A stretch of DNA of 36,866 nt from Gammaproteobacteria bacterium (GCA_026707905.1 JAPOVY010000085.1:1-36866); one strand, 5' to 3'; positions 16,361 through 24,588 are shown, counted from the first letter of the stretch. The notes: generated from the letters alone by a model not told the origin. A program made the numbers and translations.

Positions 16361-18109
16361 ATGGCGACGCCTAGATCAATGGGCGCCATTGCACCCGACA
16401 CGAAAGGTCAGAATTTCTTTACGAACGATCGTGCGATTCAGGACCTGACGCGACTGTATCTTGACGATGCGCTCTGCGGCGCAGTCTGGCCTCAATTAGA
16501 GGTATTGGGACATAGGGTGGCGAACGATCTCGACGATCATGCGATGCTAGCGAACCGCCATGCACCGGTTCTCCACCCGCGTGACAAGTACGGTCGGGAT
16601 CGGCAATGGATCGAATATCACGCGAGCTATCGGGCATTAGAACAAGCAGCGTTTGGCGACTTCGGTCTGCACTCGATGTCGCATCGTCCGACATTGGCGA
16701 ACTGGGATCAACCGTTACCCGTATTCGCGAAGCACCTGTTTACTTTTCTCTTCAATCAAGCTGAGTTCGGCTTAGGTTGCCCGATCAATGTGACCGATTC
16801 GACAGCGCACGTGATACGGCTCTTTGGAAGTGAAGCGCTTAAGCAAAAACTCTTACCGCGCTTGCTCTCGACCGATCTAGACGAACTTTGGCAAGGTGCG
16901 CAATTCATAACCGAACAAGCTGGAGGCTCTGACGTTGGGCAAGTAACGACACGTGCGGTACTCGAACAAGGTGAGTGGCGGCTTTATGGCGATAAGTGGT
17001 TTTGCTCCAACGCTGACGCGGATATCGCGATGATCTTGGCACGACCGGACGGCGCGGCGGAAGGTACTCGTGGATTAGCGCTATTTGCCATGCCACGCAA
17101 GCTTGAAAACGGTGACCCAAATCGCATTCGAATTGTGCGATTGAAGGACAAATTCGGTACGCGCTCAATGGCAAGCGGCGAACTGCGAATGGACGGTGCT
17201 TCGGCGTATCTCGTCGGTGAGGAAAACGAAGGGTTGAAGCAAATGCTTGAGATGATCAACTGGTCACGCTTGAGCAACGGAGTTAAGTCCTCCGCTTTGA
17301 TGCGACGAGCGCTTCATGATGCCATTACGGTCATGAAACACCGTGTAGTGTTTGGCAAAACCCTTATAGAAATGCCGCTCGCTCGACGGCAGTTACTGAA
17401 ACTACGTCTAGCTTCGGAACAGTCGATGTCGATGTGGGCGTTCGTAGCGAACCAACTTGATCTCATCGAGCGTGGGGGGATTGGGTCGAACGCAGCGCGT
17501 TCGATTGTTCGTCTCGCAACACCCATCTTAAAGATGCGGTGTACCCGTGACGCTCGACAGGTGTGCGGTGACGCAATGGAAGTTCGTGGTGGGTGCGGTT
17601 ACGTCGAGGATTTCGTGAATCCACGGTTAGTCCGAGATGCGCATCTTGGGTCGATCTGGGAAGGCACGTCGAACATCATCTCGATCGATGCTGTTCGAAG
17701 AGCAATCCACCAAAACAGCTGTCTACGGCCACTTATCGCAGCGCTTCAGGAGCGACTCGAGGATGTCGAGAGCGTTGCACCATCAATTGCATCGGAGTTA
17801 CGCGAGTGGTTAGGTAGAACGGAAGACGCTGCGATTGCAGTCGCTGAAAGGGACGAGGAAGCACAATTTCGGAACATTACCACCGCGTTGTATCACATCT
17901 GTTCAGCAATTCTCATGGCATGGGAAGGTGTTGGAATTGCGAGTCGAAGCGGTGATGCATCGCGACTGCTTTGGGCACGTCTTGCGCTCGATCACAAAGT
18001 CGTCACAAATGACCCTTTGAATCCGGCGCCAGAACGATCTGAATTGTGCGACTGTCTAATGAAGGAAGAAAGTGTCGAGATATCGCGCGCCCGAGACTTG
18101 ATTACGTGA
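16361..18109 (+). CDS. Acyl-CoA dehydrogenase family protein, AidB-like
   Basis: This 582-residue flavoprotein is longer than typical short- or medium-chain acyl-CoA dehydrogenases (~380-400) and resembles the AidB-type subfamily. It contains GAQFITEQAGGSDVGQ (substrate/FAD loop), LYGDKWFCSNADADIAMILARP, KDKFGTRSMASGEL, the VRGGCGYVEDF motif, and IWEGTSNIISID, whose Glu corresponds to the catalytic base in many acyl-CoA dehydrogenases. About 130 C-terminal residues form an additional helical region. An in-frame TGA lies three codons upstream, so ATG 16361 is the first possible ATG start; the AGGAG at 16331-16335 is unusually far away. E. coli AidB is linked to the alkylation response, but whether this protein shares that role or is an ordinary catabolic dehydrogenase cannot be told from sequence. 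Confidence 0.9.
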   Translation: MATPRSMGAIAPDTKGQNFFTNDRAIQDLTRLYLDDALCGAVWPQLEVLGHRVANDLDDHAMLANRHAPVLHPRDKYGRDRQWIEYHASYRALEQAAFGDFGLHSMSHRPTLANWDQPLPVFAKHLFTFLFNQAEFGLGCPINVTDSTAHVIRLFGSEALKQKLLPRLLSTDLDELWQGAQFITEQAGGSDVGQVTTRAVLEQGEWRLYGDKWFCSNADADIAMILARPDGAAEGTRGLALFAMPRKLENGDPNRIRIVRLKDKFGTRSMASGELRMDGASAYLVGEENEGLKQMLEMINWSRLSNGVKSSALMRRALHDAITVMKHRVVFGKTLIEMPLARRQLLKLRLASEQSMSMWAFVANQLDLIERGGIGSNAARSIVRLATPILKMRCTRDARQVCGDAMEVRGGCGYVEDFVNPRLVRDAHLGSIWEGTSNIISIDAVRRAIHQNSCLRPLIAALQERLEDVESVAPSIASELREWLGRTEDAAIAVAERDEEAQFRNITTALYHICSAILMAWEGVGIASRSGDASRLLWARLALDHKVVTNDPLNPAPERSELCDCLMKEESVEISRARDLIT

Positions 18110-18176
18110 TTTTTCCATGAGGTAAACCATTGCGATAGTAGTGAGACAGCTTTTTCATAGTGCTCGAATATTGGCA

Positions 18177-18737
18177 ATGCGAGGCTCATCAGTCAGCGAT
18201 CAAGGCTCTTTTCGCACTTTCTCAGTGTCCTCAGTGCTTCTATTCTTGTCAGTCGTTGGTTGCGCTACGATTCGTGAAAACGTAACGCTCGTAATCGAGT
18301 CCAGACCGAGCGGCGCGAATGTGACGTCGAGCGAAGGGTGGGAATGTAGTACGCCGTGTAAACGTAATGTGCCGCGGGATTCGCGATTCGATGTAAAGTT
18401 GGTTCGTCCGGGTTATCGATCGGTCGCACAAACGGTCGAAATTCCTGAACTAAAGCCCTCTCCGATAGGTACTTATATCGGTGCGGGCATTGGCGTAATG
18501 TCGGGAATCACGGCGGTTGACTTCCTAGAGTCATTTACTACGTTTTTTCTCTTTAGCACGGAGACGATAGAACTATCCACAGGTTCAAAGTTCAAGATCA
18601 TCGGGTATGGCACACTCGTGTACGGCGGTCTTGGATTTGGCATCGATAGACTCTGGGACGATGCACGAGCGAAACGCCCCGTGCGTATTGAAGTAACCAT
18701 GGGTAGATCAGCCGAGAACGTCGACACACATGAGTGA
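18177..18737 (+). CDS. Putative lipoprotein with a PEGA-like domain
   Basis: I do not recognise a named family for the whole protein. It begins with a signal peptide containing a hydrophobic run (SVLLFLSVVGC) whose final cysteine forms a credible lipobox. ENVTLVIESRPSGANVT then leads into a PEGA-like beta domain with STPCKRNVP and FDVKLVRPGYRSVAQTVEIPE. Two Gly-rich hydrophobic stretches follow (GTYIGAGIGVMSGITAV and IIGYGTLVYGGLGFGIDRL) that may insert in a membrane. The frame opens at GTG 18141, but that gives a 41-residue signal; ATG 18177 gives a more usual one of about 29. Neither start has a Shine-Dalgarno. It sits 67 bp after the AidB-like gene and converges on the esterase gene. It is probably anchored in the envelope. 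Confidence 0.65.
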   Translation: MRGSSVSDQGSFRTFSVSSVLLFLSVVGCATIRENVTLVIESRPSGANVTSSEGWECSTPCKRNVPRDSRFDVKLVRPGYRSVAQTVEIPELKPSPIGTYIGAGIGVMSGITAVDFLESFTTFFLFSTETIELSTGSKFKIIGYGTLVYGGLGFGIDRLWDDARAKRPVRIEVTMGRSAENVDTHE

Positions 18738-18817
18738 GTCGAATCGCGATCGAACCGAGTTAGATCGGAATAAGTGACGTCACTGAGTTTGACGGAATCA
18801 TGGATGCTCAGTCGGCA

Positions 18818-20509
18818 CTACCTTTCAGCTTCGGTCTCAGCGAAACCTTCGCGCATGATTTGCTCAAAAATGTCGAGCTTTGCCTTCCTGAAATCTGTGA
18901 CGACGTGTGGTGATTCTTCGATAGCGAGCGTTTGGTTTGTTGACGCTAGATAGCGAGGCCACTCAGGTAGTCCTTCGCCGTTTGGATCACCAGTTTTGGC
19001 GAAATTTACCCAGTACTGCCGCATCATGCTCGCTACTTTTCGATCGGAATTGTCCCAAAGGACGGGTAACCCATCGTCGGCGTTTTCACCAACATGCGAC
19101 TGGAATACGTACTGAATTTCACCACCGTGAAACGCACCGAGCGAACGACCAAATTCACCAATTGGCGGTGCATGATTGAAAACATAGACGAAGGCGCTCT
19201 TACCTTGGTTCCGAACATGCTGCGCCCATGTTCGCATCTCAGACGTGAAGATCGCATCTGACATGATCTCTTGAGTTGCCGTCCTCGTCGATTTTTGGGC
19301 GTCCGCCGTATATGCGGCGACTAAATTCTCAGCGAATTTCGGCACGTTCGTTTGAATGCCCGATTTCCATTCTTCAAGCGACGTCTCAGGGATCTGTGAC
19401 CAAAGCATCACGCCTTCATCCTTCGTCGAACCAACGATAGTGTCGACGCTACTCGCACCTCCATTTGACATCAATAAACGCATTTGGGTTGGGAACATGA
19501 CGCCGTCGACATAGATCGATCGCCAGGGGACGACGACTTGCTGCTCTAGAAGCTTCGCCGCAATTTCCTCCGGTGCCAATACACGCATCTTCGCGATCGC
19601 ATCCGCGTCATCCGTCGTAGTGACGAGCGCTTTTGCGACGGCTTTCCCTACACCGTAGCCAGACGTGTCCGGCAAGCCAGGAGTCGCGAGTAGCGCGAAC
19701 TCCTCGACGCTGTCGGTCAGTGTAGGATGCTTCGCGAAACACCCACCCGACTGGCCGATTGCTTTCTGGAATAGACCTTTTGCGAGTGGTGTTGCGACCA
19801 GATAGCACACACTAATTGAACCGGCGGATTCGCCAAAAATGGTTACATTTCCTGGGTCACCGCCAAACGCAGCGATGTTGTCCTGTATCCATTGCAACGC
19901 GGCGATTTGATCGTACAAACCCTGATTGCCCGACGCGCCCGATTCGGATTCCTCGCTTAGTGACGGATGTGCGAAGAATCCCATTAGTCCCAATCGATAG
20001 TTCACCGTGACGACAACGACACCATCCTGTGCGAGTCTGTCGCCCTGATAAAGTGCTTCCGACCCTGAGCCCACGATGAAAGCACCACCGTGAATCCACA
20101 CCATGACTGGGAGCTTGGTATCTTTCGATGATGCGCCCGTCCATACGTTCAAATAAAGGCAATCTTCACTCGTTGGCTGTGGATCCATCGAGTAGAAACC
20201 CTCTTCGAGTGTCTGTTGATAGCAACGTGACCCGAACTCCGTGGCATCTCTCACGTCTGACCAAGCAGTAACGGGCTGAGGGGTGCGCCATCGCAATTCA
20301 CCAACCGGTGGTGCCGCGAACGGTATGCCTTTGAATGCTCTTATTTCGTGTGCAACAGTGCTGTATGCACCTTGAATCGGACCGTGAACGGTTTGAACGA
20401 CCAACTCGGTCTCATTTGCTGATTCATCGACTGAATCGGTTGCCGATATGAACGCGCCAGCAACACAACAACAGACAGCAACGGCGCATGAAATGATCTT
20501 GTTACGCAT
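18818..20509 (-). CDS. Secreted carboxylesterase, type B (alpha/beta hydrolase)
   Basis: This protein of about 563 residues is a type-B carboxylesterase/lipase family member that hydrolyses esters outside the cytoplasm. A signal peptide (MRNKIISCAVAVCCCVAGAF) leads into VQTVHGPIQGAYS and FKGIPFAAPPVGELRWRTPQP, the family's N-terminal signature. SEDCLYLNVWTG and the oxyanion-hole segment VMVWIHGGAFIVGSG follow. The nucleophile elbow is GESAGS, the acidic residue lies in KDEGVMLW, and the catalytic histidine in GAFHGGEIQY. The frame begins 13 codons earlier at 20548. I prefer ATG 20509 because the charged RNK then directly precedes the hydrophobic core and a GGAAA lies eight bases upstream. Substrate is unknown. 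The gene stands alone, convergent with the lipoprotein gene. Confidence 0.9.
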   Translation of the reverse strand: MRNKIISCAVAVCCCVAGAFISATDSVDESANETELVVQTVHGPIQGAYSTVAHEIRAFKGIPFAAPPVGELRWRTPQPVTAWSDVRDATEFGSRCYQQTLEEGFYSMDPQPTSEDCLYLNVWTGASSKDTKLPVMVWIHGGAFIVGSGSEALYQGDRLAQDGVVVVTVNYRLGLMGFFAHPSLSEESESGASGNQGLYDQIAALQWIQDNIAAFGGDPGNVTIFGESAGSISVCYLVATPLAKGLFQKAIGQSGGCFAKHPTLTDSVEEFALLATPGLPDTSGYGVGKAVAKALVTTTDDADAIAKMRVLAPEEIAAKLLEQQVVVPWRSIYVDGVMFPTQMRLLMSNGGASSVDTIVGSTKDEGVMLWSQIPETSLEEWKSGIQTNVPKFAENLVAAYTADAQKSTRTATQEIMSDAIFTSEMRTWAQHVRNQGKSAFVYVFNHAPPIGEFGRSLGAFHGGEIQYVFQSHVGENADDGLPVLWDNSDRKVASMMRQYWVNFAKTGDPNGEGLPEWPRYLASTNQTLAIEESPHVVTDFRKAKLDIFEQIMREGFAETEAER

Positions 20510-20652
20510 TAGGGCGTTTCCGCAATTCATCGAAAGTGAGCACGCCATTATCGCAACGTATTTGCAGTGCGGTTAGATCGACATCAGAACCCAATGCCAA
20601 GCAGGTCGATACGTCCGTTTAACTCTGATAACATTTACGTTGGCGAACGTGC

Positions 20653-20672
20653 TGACCCACACGGATGGGTCA
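20653..20672. repeat. Inverted repeat TGACCCA-N6-TGGGTCA in the esterase/membrane-protein gap
   Basis: Perfect 7-bp arms (20653-20659 and 20666-20672) lie in the 292-base gap between two divergent genes. It could be an operator for either gene. No T-run follows, so a terminator is unlikely. I see no gene in the rest of this gap (20510-20801). Confidence 0.45.
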
Positions 20673-20801
20673 CCGATAAGACAAAGTAAAGCAATATGTG
20701 GTATTCACAGAATTGCAACCGCTATTAAAGGCGTCAAATTACCTGAAGTAATGAGACGGACTCTCCCCAGTGAGGTTCAGTGAAGCGATGAAAGGGATCC
20801 G

Positions 20802-21188
20802 GTGAAAGTAATTAGCTGCATCGTTGCGGTCCTACTGCTCGGACTGGCTTACTATGTACGGGTTGATACGTTATTAGTTATCGCGTTGCTTACGACATCC
20901 GTACTTACTTTTTTAACGTTGTTCCCTTCGCTACGAGAAGTGTTTATTCGGGGTTTCGCCTTCATAAACATGATCTTTATGTTTTTTTACTTCTATCGAT
21001 TCTTCACGGCGGTACCTGTACTTCACCATCGATGGTATACCGAGATTGAGTACTTCCCGATCTGGATCGTTTTGATCGGCGCATTCGCCTCCATGCACGT
21101 GTTGGCTGATAACAGTTGTTGTCTCAAGCGTGAGCTTGAAGATCCCGTGCAGTTGACGATTCCTCGATTTTGGGCGAGTTCTCGATAG
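20802..21188 (+). CDS. Small membrane protein of unknown function
   Basis: I do not recognise this 128-residue protein. It has four hydrophobic segments: about residues 3-19 (ISCIVAVLLLGLAYYV), 23-43, 48-70 (a very aromatic IFMFFYFYRFF stretch) and 83-103 (YFPIWIVLIGAFASMHVLA). A short charged, cysteine-containing tail (NSCCLKRELEDP) follows, so it is probably a four-helix inner-membrane protein. The start is GTG 20802 with AAGGGA about eight bases upstream. It has no same-strand partner nearby: upstream is the divergent esterase gene and downstream the convergent glyoxalase-like gene. Hydrophobicity and a ribosome site support a real gene, but no motif points to a function. Confidence 0.6.
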   Translation: MKVISCIVAVLLLGLAYYVRVDTLLVIALLTTSVLTFLTLFPSLREVFIRGFAFINMIFMFFYFYRFFTAVPVLHHRWYTEIEYFPIWIVLIGAFASMHVLADNSCCLKRELEDPVQLTIPRFWASSR

Positions 21189-21277
21189 CTCCGATCGCGA
21201 ACCTAACTCGCGTCCATTGACCGGAGCGAATCACGCAATTTGGCAGGAAATCTAGGCGGGTGGGAATCGACCGCGAT

Positions 21278-21697
21278 TTACCACTCGCCCGTGTTCTCCA
21301 TTGAAGCCCACGGTTCCTGAGCAGGTAACGGTCCGCCGTTTTGGAGTATTTCGACACTGATATTGTCGGGTGACCGAACGAATGCCATGTAACCGTCCCG
21401 TGGAGGACGATTGATCGTGACGCCACCGTCCTGCAATCGTTGACACGTGTCGTAGATATTTTCGACTTGGTATGCCAAGTGGCCGAAGTTGCGGCCCCCT
21501 TGAAGTGGTTCGGGATCCCAGTTGTGGGTCAACTCAAGCTGTGCAGATTCATTGCCAGGCGCCGCGAGAAAGACCAGCGTAAATCGACCTGCTTCGTTGT
21601 CGATTCGACGCAGCTCCGTCAGACCTAGAAGGTCACAATAGAAGTTAAGCGACGCGTCAATGTCGTTCACGCGAACCATCGTGTGCAAGTACTTCAT
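21278..21697 (-). CDS. gloA: Glyoxalase I-like VOC-family protein
   Basis: This 139-residue protein resembles lactoylglutathione lyase, which converts the methylglyoxal-glutathione adduct to S-lactoylglutathione in the cytoplasm. The four metal ligands expected from E. coli GloA are present in order: His5 (KYLHTMVRV), the Glu in AQLELTHNW, the His in NFGHLAYQV, and the Glu in ISVEILQNG. DIDASLNFYCDLLGL is the usual first beta-alpha unit. The length matches the ~135-residue family. On the minus strand a GGAG lies five bases before the ATG. It is divergent from the short-chain dehydrogenase gene across an 82-bp gap containing nested inverted repeats. A glyoxalase-related VOC enzyme with another substrate is possible. 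Confidence 0.85.
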   Translation of the reverse strand: MKYLHTMVRVNDIDASLNFYCDLLGLTELRRIDNEAGRFTLVFLAAPGNESAQLELTHNWDPEPLQGGRNFGHLAYQVENIYDTCQRLQDGGVTINRPPRDGYMAFVRSPDNISVEILQNGGPLPAQEPWASMENTGEW

Positions 21698-21707
21698 GCT
21701 GCTCCAG

Positions 21708-21768
21708 CTCGTTTCTCAAAGGCGGTTACGTAATTAAACGCCTTCATAATGCGTGTTAGCGAAACGAG
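21708..21768. repeat. Nested inverted repeats between the divergent gloA-like and SDR genes
   Basis: CTCGTTTC (21708-21715) is the exact reverse complement of GAAACGAG (21761-21768). Inside these, AAGGCG (21719-21724) matches CGCCTT (21739-21744), and the centre contains the palindrome TTACGTAA (21726-21733). The outer right arm overlaps the start of the dehydrogenase ribosome site. This could be an operator region shared by both genes or a chance nest in a short AT-rich gap. Confidence 0.35.
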
Positions 21769-21779
21769 GAATTGGTCAT

Positions 21780-22568
21780 ATGGACCTACGCGGAAAAACA
21801 TGCATTGTCACGGGTGGCGCGAGTGGTATCGGTGCGGCATGTAGTCGAGCATTCGCAGCGCTAGGCGCGAATCTAGTTATCGCAGACGTTAATGACGAAG
21901 GCACACAAGCCGTTGCCGAGGAGACTGACGGTCTCGCCGTACATTGCGACGTTGGAAACGAGAGCGACATCAATGCGACAGTCTCGGCCGCGGAAGAAGC
22001 GTTCGGTCCTGTAGATCTCTTCTTCAGTAATGCAGGCGTAGCGACAGGAGGCGATCCCCTTGAGACGGACATTCAGGATTGGCACGACCAATGGGATATC
22101 AATGTGATGGCGCATGTCTATGCGATTCGAGCCGTATTACCACAGATGCTGGATCGTGGGAGTGGTTATTTCGTGCATACCGCGTCGATGGCAGGAATCC
22201 TGACGACTCACAGTAACGTGCTTTATGCAGCGACCAAGCATGCAGTTGTAGCAATCGCAGAATGGATGTCCATAACGTACCACGACCAGGGCATTCGCAC
22301 TTCTTTGCTCGCGCCGTTGGGTGTTAATACTCCGATGCTGGGGAACAGGGGGACGCCCTTCGCACAAACCGCAGCAGGACCGATCAAGGAACCTGAAGAA
22401 GTAGCAGATATGGTGACTGACGCGGTGCAGAATGAACGTTTTCTGATCCTCACGGACGAAATCGCGCAAACTTGGATGGATCGTAAGAACAGCGATCTAG
22501 AGCGCTGGTTGAATGGAATGCGTCGCCTTCAGCGCAAGATTGATGATGCGAAGCAGAAAGGTGTGTAA
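21780..22568 (+). CDS. Short-chain dehydrogenase/reductase
   Basis: This 262-residue classical SDR binds NAD(P) through TGGASGIG near residues 10-17. The next beta-strand ends in VIADVND, where the acidic residue suggests a preference for NAD over NADP. SNAGVATGG is the NAG motif, the catalytic serine lies in HTASMAG, and the Tyr-Lys pair is in YAATKHA. I start at ATG 21780 because AGGA lies nine bases upstream; an in-frame GTG at 21753 would add nine residues without a ribosome site. Its substrate is unknown. The stop is only one base before the 3' end of the convergent tRNA-Pro gene, leaving no room for a separate terminator. The last ~60 residues are charged and not distinctive. Confidence 0.9.
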   Translation: MDLRGKTCIVTGGASGIGAACSRAFAALGANLVIADVNDEGTQAVAEETDGLAVHCDVGNESDINATVSAAEEAFGPVDLFFSNAGVATGGDPLETDIQDWHDQWDINVMAHVYAIRAVLPQMLDRGSGYFVHTASMAGILTTHSNVLYAATKHAVVAIAEWMSITYHDQGIRTSLLAPLGVNTPMLGNRGTPFAQTAAGPIKEPEEVADMVTDAVQNERFLILTDEIAQTWMDRKNSDLERWLNGMRRLQRKIDDAKQKGV

Positions 22569-22569
22569 A

Positions 22570-22646
22570 TGGTCGGAGTGACTGGATTTGAACCAGCGAC
22601 CCCCGCCTCCCGAAGACGATGCTCTACCAGTCTGAGCTACACTCCG
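22570..22646 (-). tRNA. tRNA-Pro (anticodon CGG)
   Basis: The minus strand reads as a complete 77-nt tRNA. The acceptor stem CGGAGTG/CACTCCG starts with C1 as usual for tRNA-Pro. The D-arm is GCTCAGACTGGTAGAGC, the anticodon loop TTCGGGA gives anticodon CGG (proline codon CCG), and the T-arm loop is TTCAAAT. The discriminator A and an encoded CCA end the gene. It lies tail-to-tail with the dehydrogenase gene, two bases from its stop. Confidence 0.96.
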
Positions 22647-22709
22647 ACAGATGGGAAATACCGGCGCATCGCGGAAACCGAACGCCGAGAACGGGTGTTA
22701 AGGCGGCAA

Positions 22710-22715
22710 ATTCTA
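22710..22715 (-). promoter_or_regulatory. Candidate -10 element for tRNA-Pro
   Basis: TAGAAT on the minus strand is followed by TTGCCGCC, a GC-rich discriminator. Transcription would begin near 22703, about 57 nt before the tRNA. The -35 region is weak. The same core recurs before rpsT and ilvI. Confidence 0.5.
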
Positions 22716-22773
22716 GTTCGTGAGATCAGTCCTTAGTAGCTTCGTAAATCAGTCTTAAACATCGTTTATTGCG

Positions 22774-23781
22774 CTACTGGATTCGCTCTAGAGCAATGTC
22801 CGCGAGATGGTTTAAACCGTCGCGGTAACGACTCGGCGGTAAACGAAACAGAGCGCTCTTCGCGAGATGCGTTTGAGCCAGCGCATTTGCGCGAGTGTAG
22901 CCTAAGGCTCCCGATAGTTGAACGATTGCCATGATCTCCGCGGTATCGTCAGCTGACTGATCCCGAATCGCGCGACGAATGAGTTTTGCGTTCTCTTCTG
23001 AACTGTAGCGCATGGCAAATATGAGAGGGAGCGTCGGTTTCCCTTCTCTTAAATCATCACCGACGTTCTTCCCTAACTGATCGCTGTCACCCGCGTAGTC
23101 GAGTAAGTCGTCCATGAGTTGATATGCTAGTCCGAAATGCAGTCCGAATAGCCGTGCCGCTTCTATCTCATCCAAACTGGCGTTCGCAAGAGTAGCCCCA
23201 GTCTCTGCTGCTGCTTGAAAAAGAAGAGCGCTCTTGCACCGGATGATCTCCATGTAGTCCGCTTCGCTTAAGTCAGGATCCCGCACATGCTCAAGTTGCT
23301 TTACTTCACCAGCGGCAATGAGATTAGTTGCTTCACTAATCACTGTCATGATGTCCATTCGCCCCAGCTGTACCATGAGCTGGAAAGAGCGTGAATACAG
23401 GAAATCTCCTACCAACACGCTTGGTGCATTACCCCACAGCATGTTGACTGTTTTTCGTCCTCGTCGACGTTGTGAACGATCGACAACATCGTCATGTAAC
23501 AGCGTTGCGGTATGGAGAAACTCTAGCAGGACCGCAAGAGTGACGACATCGTCATCTCGGTGCCCTAGTGCGCGCGCGACGAGTACGGCCGTCATGGGTC
23601 GCAAACGTTTTCCTCCGGATTTCACGATATACTCGCCGATCGACGCCACCGTTGCGACGTCGCTTTCCAGATTCTGCTGAATTAGTTTCTCCGCAGCATT
23701 GAGTTCTGACTGAACGAGCTGCGTCACTTCACGTAGAGAAGCGGGTAAGTGAGGTTCGATAACTGGAAGGGGGGAGCTCAC
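22774..23781 (-). CDS. ispB: Polyprenyl (octaprenyl) diphosphate synthase
   Basis: This 335-residue trans-isoprenyl diphosphate synthase makes the long side chain of ubiquinone by condensing isopentenyl diphosphate units. GGKRLRPMTAVLVA precedes the first aspartate-rich motif HDDVVDRSQRRRG (DDxxD). The second motif is YQLMDDLLDYAGD, and GKNVGDDLREGKPTLPLIFA follows it. Start is GTG 23781. Length and motifs match IspB. It is divergent from rplU-rpmA-obgE across a 210-bp gap, the arrangement found in Pseudomonas-type genomes. A minus-strand TAGAAT (23871-23876) may be its -10. Chain length (eight or another number of units) cannot be read from the sequence with certainty. Confidence 0.94.
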   Translation of the reverse strand: MSSPLPVIEPHLPASLREVTQLVQSELNAAEKLIQQNLESDVATVASIGEYIVKSGGKRLRPMTAVLVARALGHRDDDVVTLAVLLEFLHTATLLHDDVVDRSQRRRGRKTVNMLWGNAPSVLVGDFLYSRSFQLMVQLGRMDIMTVISEATNLIAAGEVKQLEHVRDPDLSEADYMEIIRCKSALLFQAAAETGATLANASLDEIEAARLFGLHFGLAYQLMDDLLDYAGDSDQLGKNVGDDLREGKPTLPLIFAMRYSSEENAKLIRRAIRDQSADDTAEIMAIVQLSGALGYTRANALAQTHLAKSALFRLPPSRYRDGLNHLADIALERIQ

Positions 23782-23843
23782 TGGATGCGAATATCGGTTC
23801 GTTCTACTTAGGTCTTCGCGAAATCCTTAACCAGCTACAGGTG

Positions 23844-23863
23844 AATCGCAGGATCTTGCGATT
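23844..23863. promoter_or_regulatory. Palindrome AATCGCA-N6-TGCGATT between ispB and rplU
   Basis: Perfect 7-bp arms flank a centre containing GATC, so 18 of 20 bases are symmetrical. It ends three bases before a TAAAAT (23867-23872) and just downstream, in the minus-strand sense, of the possible ispB -10. It looks like an operator or a leader hairpin. Confidence 0.45.
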
Positions 23864-23884
23864 GGGTAAAATTCTAGTTGCGAC

Positions 23885-23914
23885 CTGACATATGAACGCA
23901 TATGTCAGTGTATT
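23885..23914 (+). promoter_or_regulatory. Candidate rplU promoter overlapped by a perfect 10-bp inverted repeat
   Basis: CTGACATATG (23885-23894) and CATATGTCAG (23899-23908) are exact inverted repeats separated by AACG. The left arm begins with CTGACA, five of six matches to a -35 hexamer. TGTATT 18 bp later (23909-23914) is a moderate -10. The palindrome would then occupy the -35 and the spacer, the normal place for a repressor. As RNA from an upstream promoter it would form a ten-pair hairpin. Both uses are inference. Confidence 0.4.
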
Positions 23915-23991
23915 CTGCGCTTATCTTTCGGCCAAATCTAGTTCAGATTTAGCTTAGCGTTTCCCTAAACACGATTTCTAGAGTTACTGGC

Positions 23992-24303
23992 ATGTTTGCA
24001 GTCATCGAAACTGGTGGTAAGCAGTATCGCGTTGAGGAAGGCGCGCAAGTTTCTATTGAGAAACTCGACGCGGAAGTTGGTGCGGAAGTCGAGTTCGACC
24101 GCGTTTTGATGGTTGCTAATGGCGAATCGATAGAAATCGGAACGCCACTTGTCGAAGGTGCCCGTGTTACAGCTAAGGTTGTGGAACAGGGACGTCGCGA
24201 CAAGATTCGGGTTATCAAGTTCAAGCGTAGGAAACACTATCTGCGACGCGCAGGTCATCGACAAAAGTTCACAGCCGTACAGATCGTAGGTATTACCCAT
24301 TAG
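23992..24303 (+). CDS. rplU: 50S ribosomal protein L21
   Basis: This 103-residue large-subunit protein binds 23S rRNA together with L20. [17 protein letters not shown] at the N-terminus and the basic C-terminal [19 protein letters not shown] block are unmistakable for bL21. The length matches the family (about 103). It is the first gene of rplU-rpmA-obgE, with rpmA starting nine bases after its stop. The leader upstream contains a small inverted repeat, AAATCT/AGATTT (23934-23950), that might fold in the mRNA. No strong Shine-Dalgarno precedes the ATG. Confidence 0.97.
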   Translation: MFAVIETGGKQYRVEEGAQVSIEKLDAEVGAEVEFDRVLMVANGESIEIGTPLVEGARVTAKVVEQGRRDKIRVIKFKRRKHYLRRAGHRQKFTAVQIVGITH

Positions 24304-24312
24304 GTAGTCGAC

Positions 24313-24570
24313 ATGGCACATAAGAAAGCGGGTGGCAGTACACGAAACGGGCGCGACTCCGAGTCGAAACGCTTAGGGATTAAGCATTTCGGCGGAGAGC
24401 AGGTTCAACCCGGCAACATCTTGATTCGTCAGCGCGGCACGAAATTTCATGCCGGCGAAAACGTTGGTTGTGGGCGCGATCACACGCTCTTTGCCACGGC
24501 AGCTGGAACAGTTGTCTTTCGCAAGCACGGTGAACATCAACGCACCTACGTCAGCGTAACGACGAACTAA
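24313..24570 (+). CDS. rpmA: 50S ribosomal protein L27
   Basis: This 85-residue protein reaches toward the peptidyl-transferase centre with its N-terminal tail. [22 protein letters not shown] and [15 protein letters not shown] are the family signature, and the N-terminus begins directly with AHKKAGG, as in proteobacteria, without the Firmicutes-type cleavable extension. It lies nine bases after rplU and 46 bases before obgE, the conserved L21-L27-Obg order. Confidence 0.97.
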   Translation: MAHKKAGGSTRNGRDSESKRLGIKHFGGEQVQPGNILIRQRGTKFHAGENVGCGRDHTLFATAAGTVVFRKHGEHQRTYVSVTTN

Positions 24571-24588
24571 CCTTACAAACCGAACGAC

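Noticed and set aside
18773..18784. Perfect 12-bp palindrome AGTGACGTCACT between convergent genes
   Set aside because: It lies between two gene ends, not near a start, and cannot form a hairpin with a proper loop. It may be chance.
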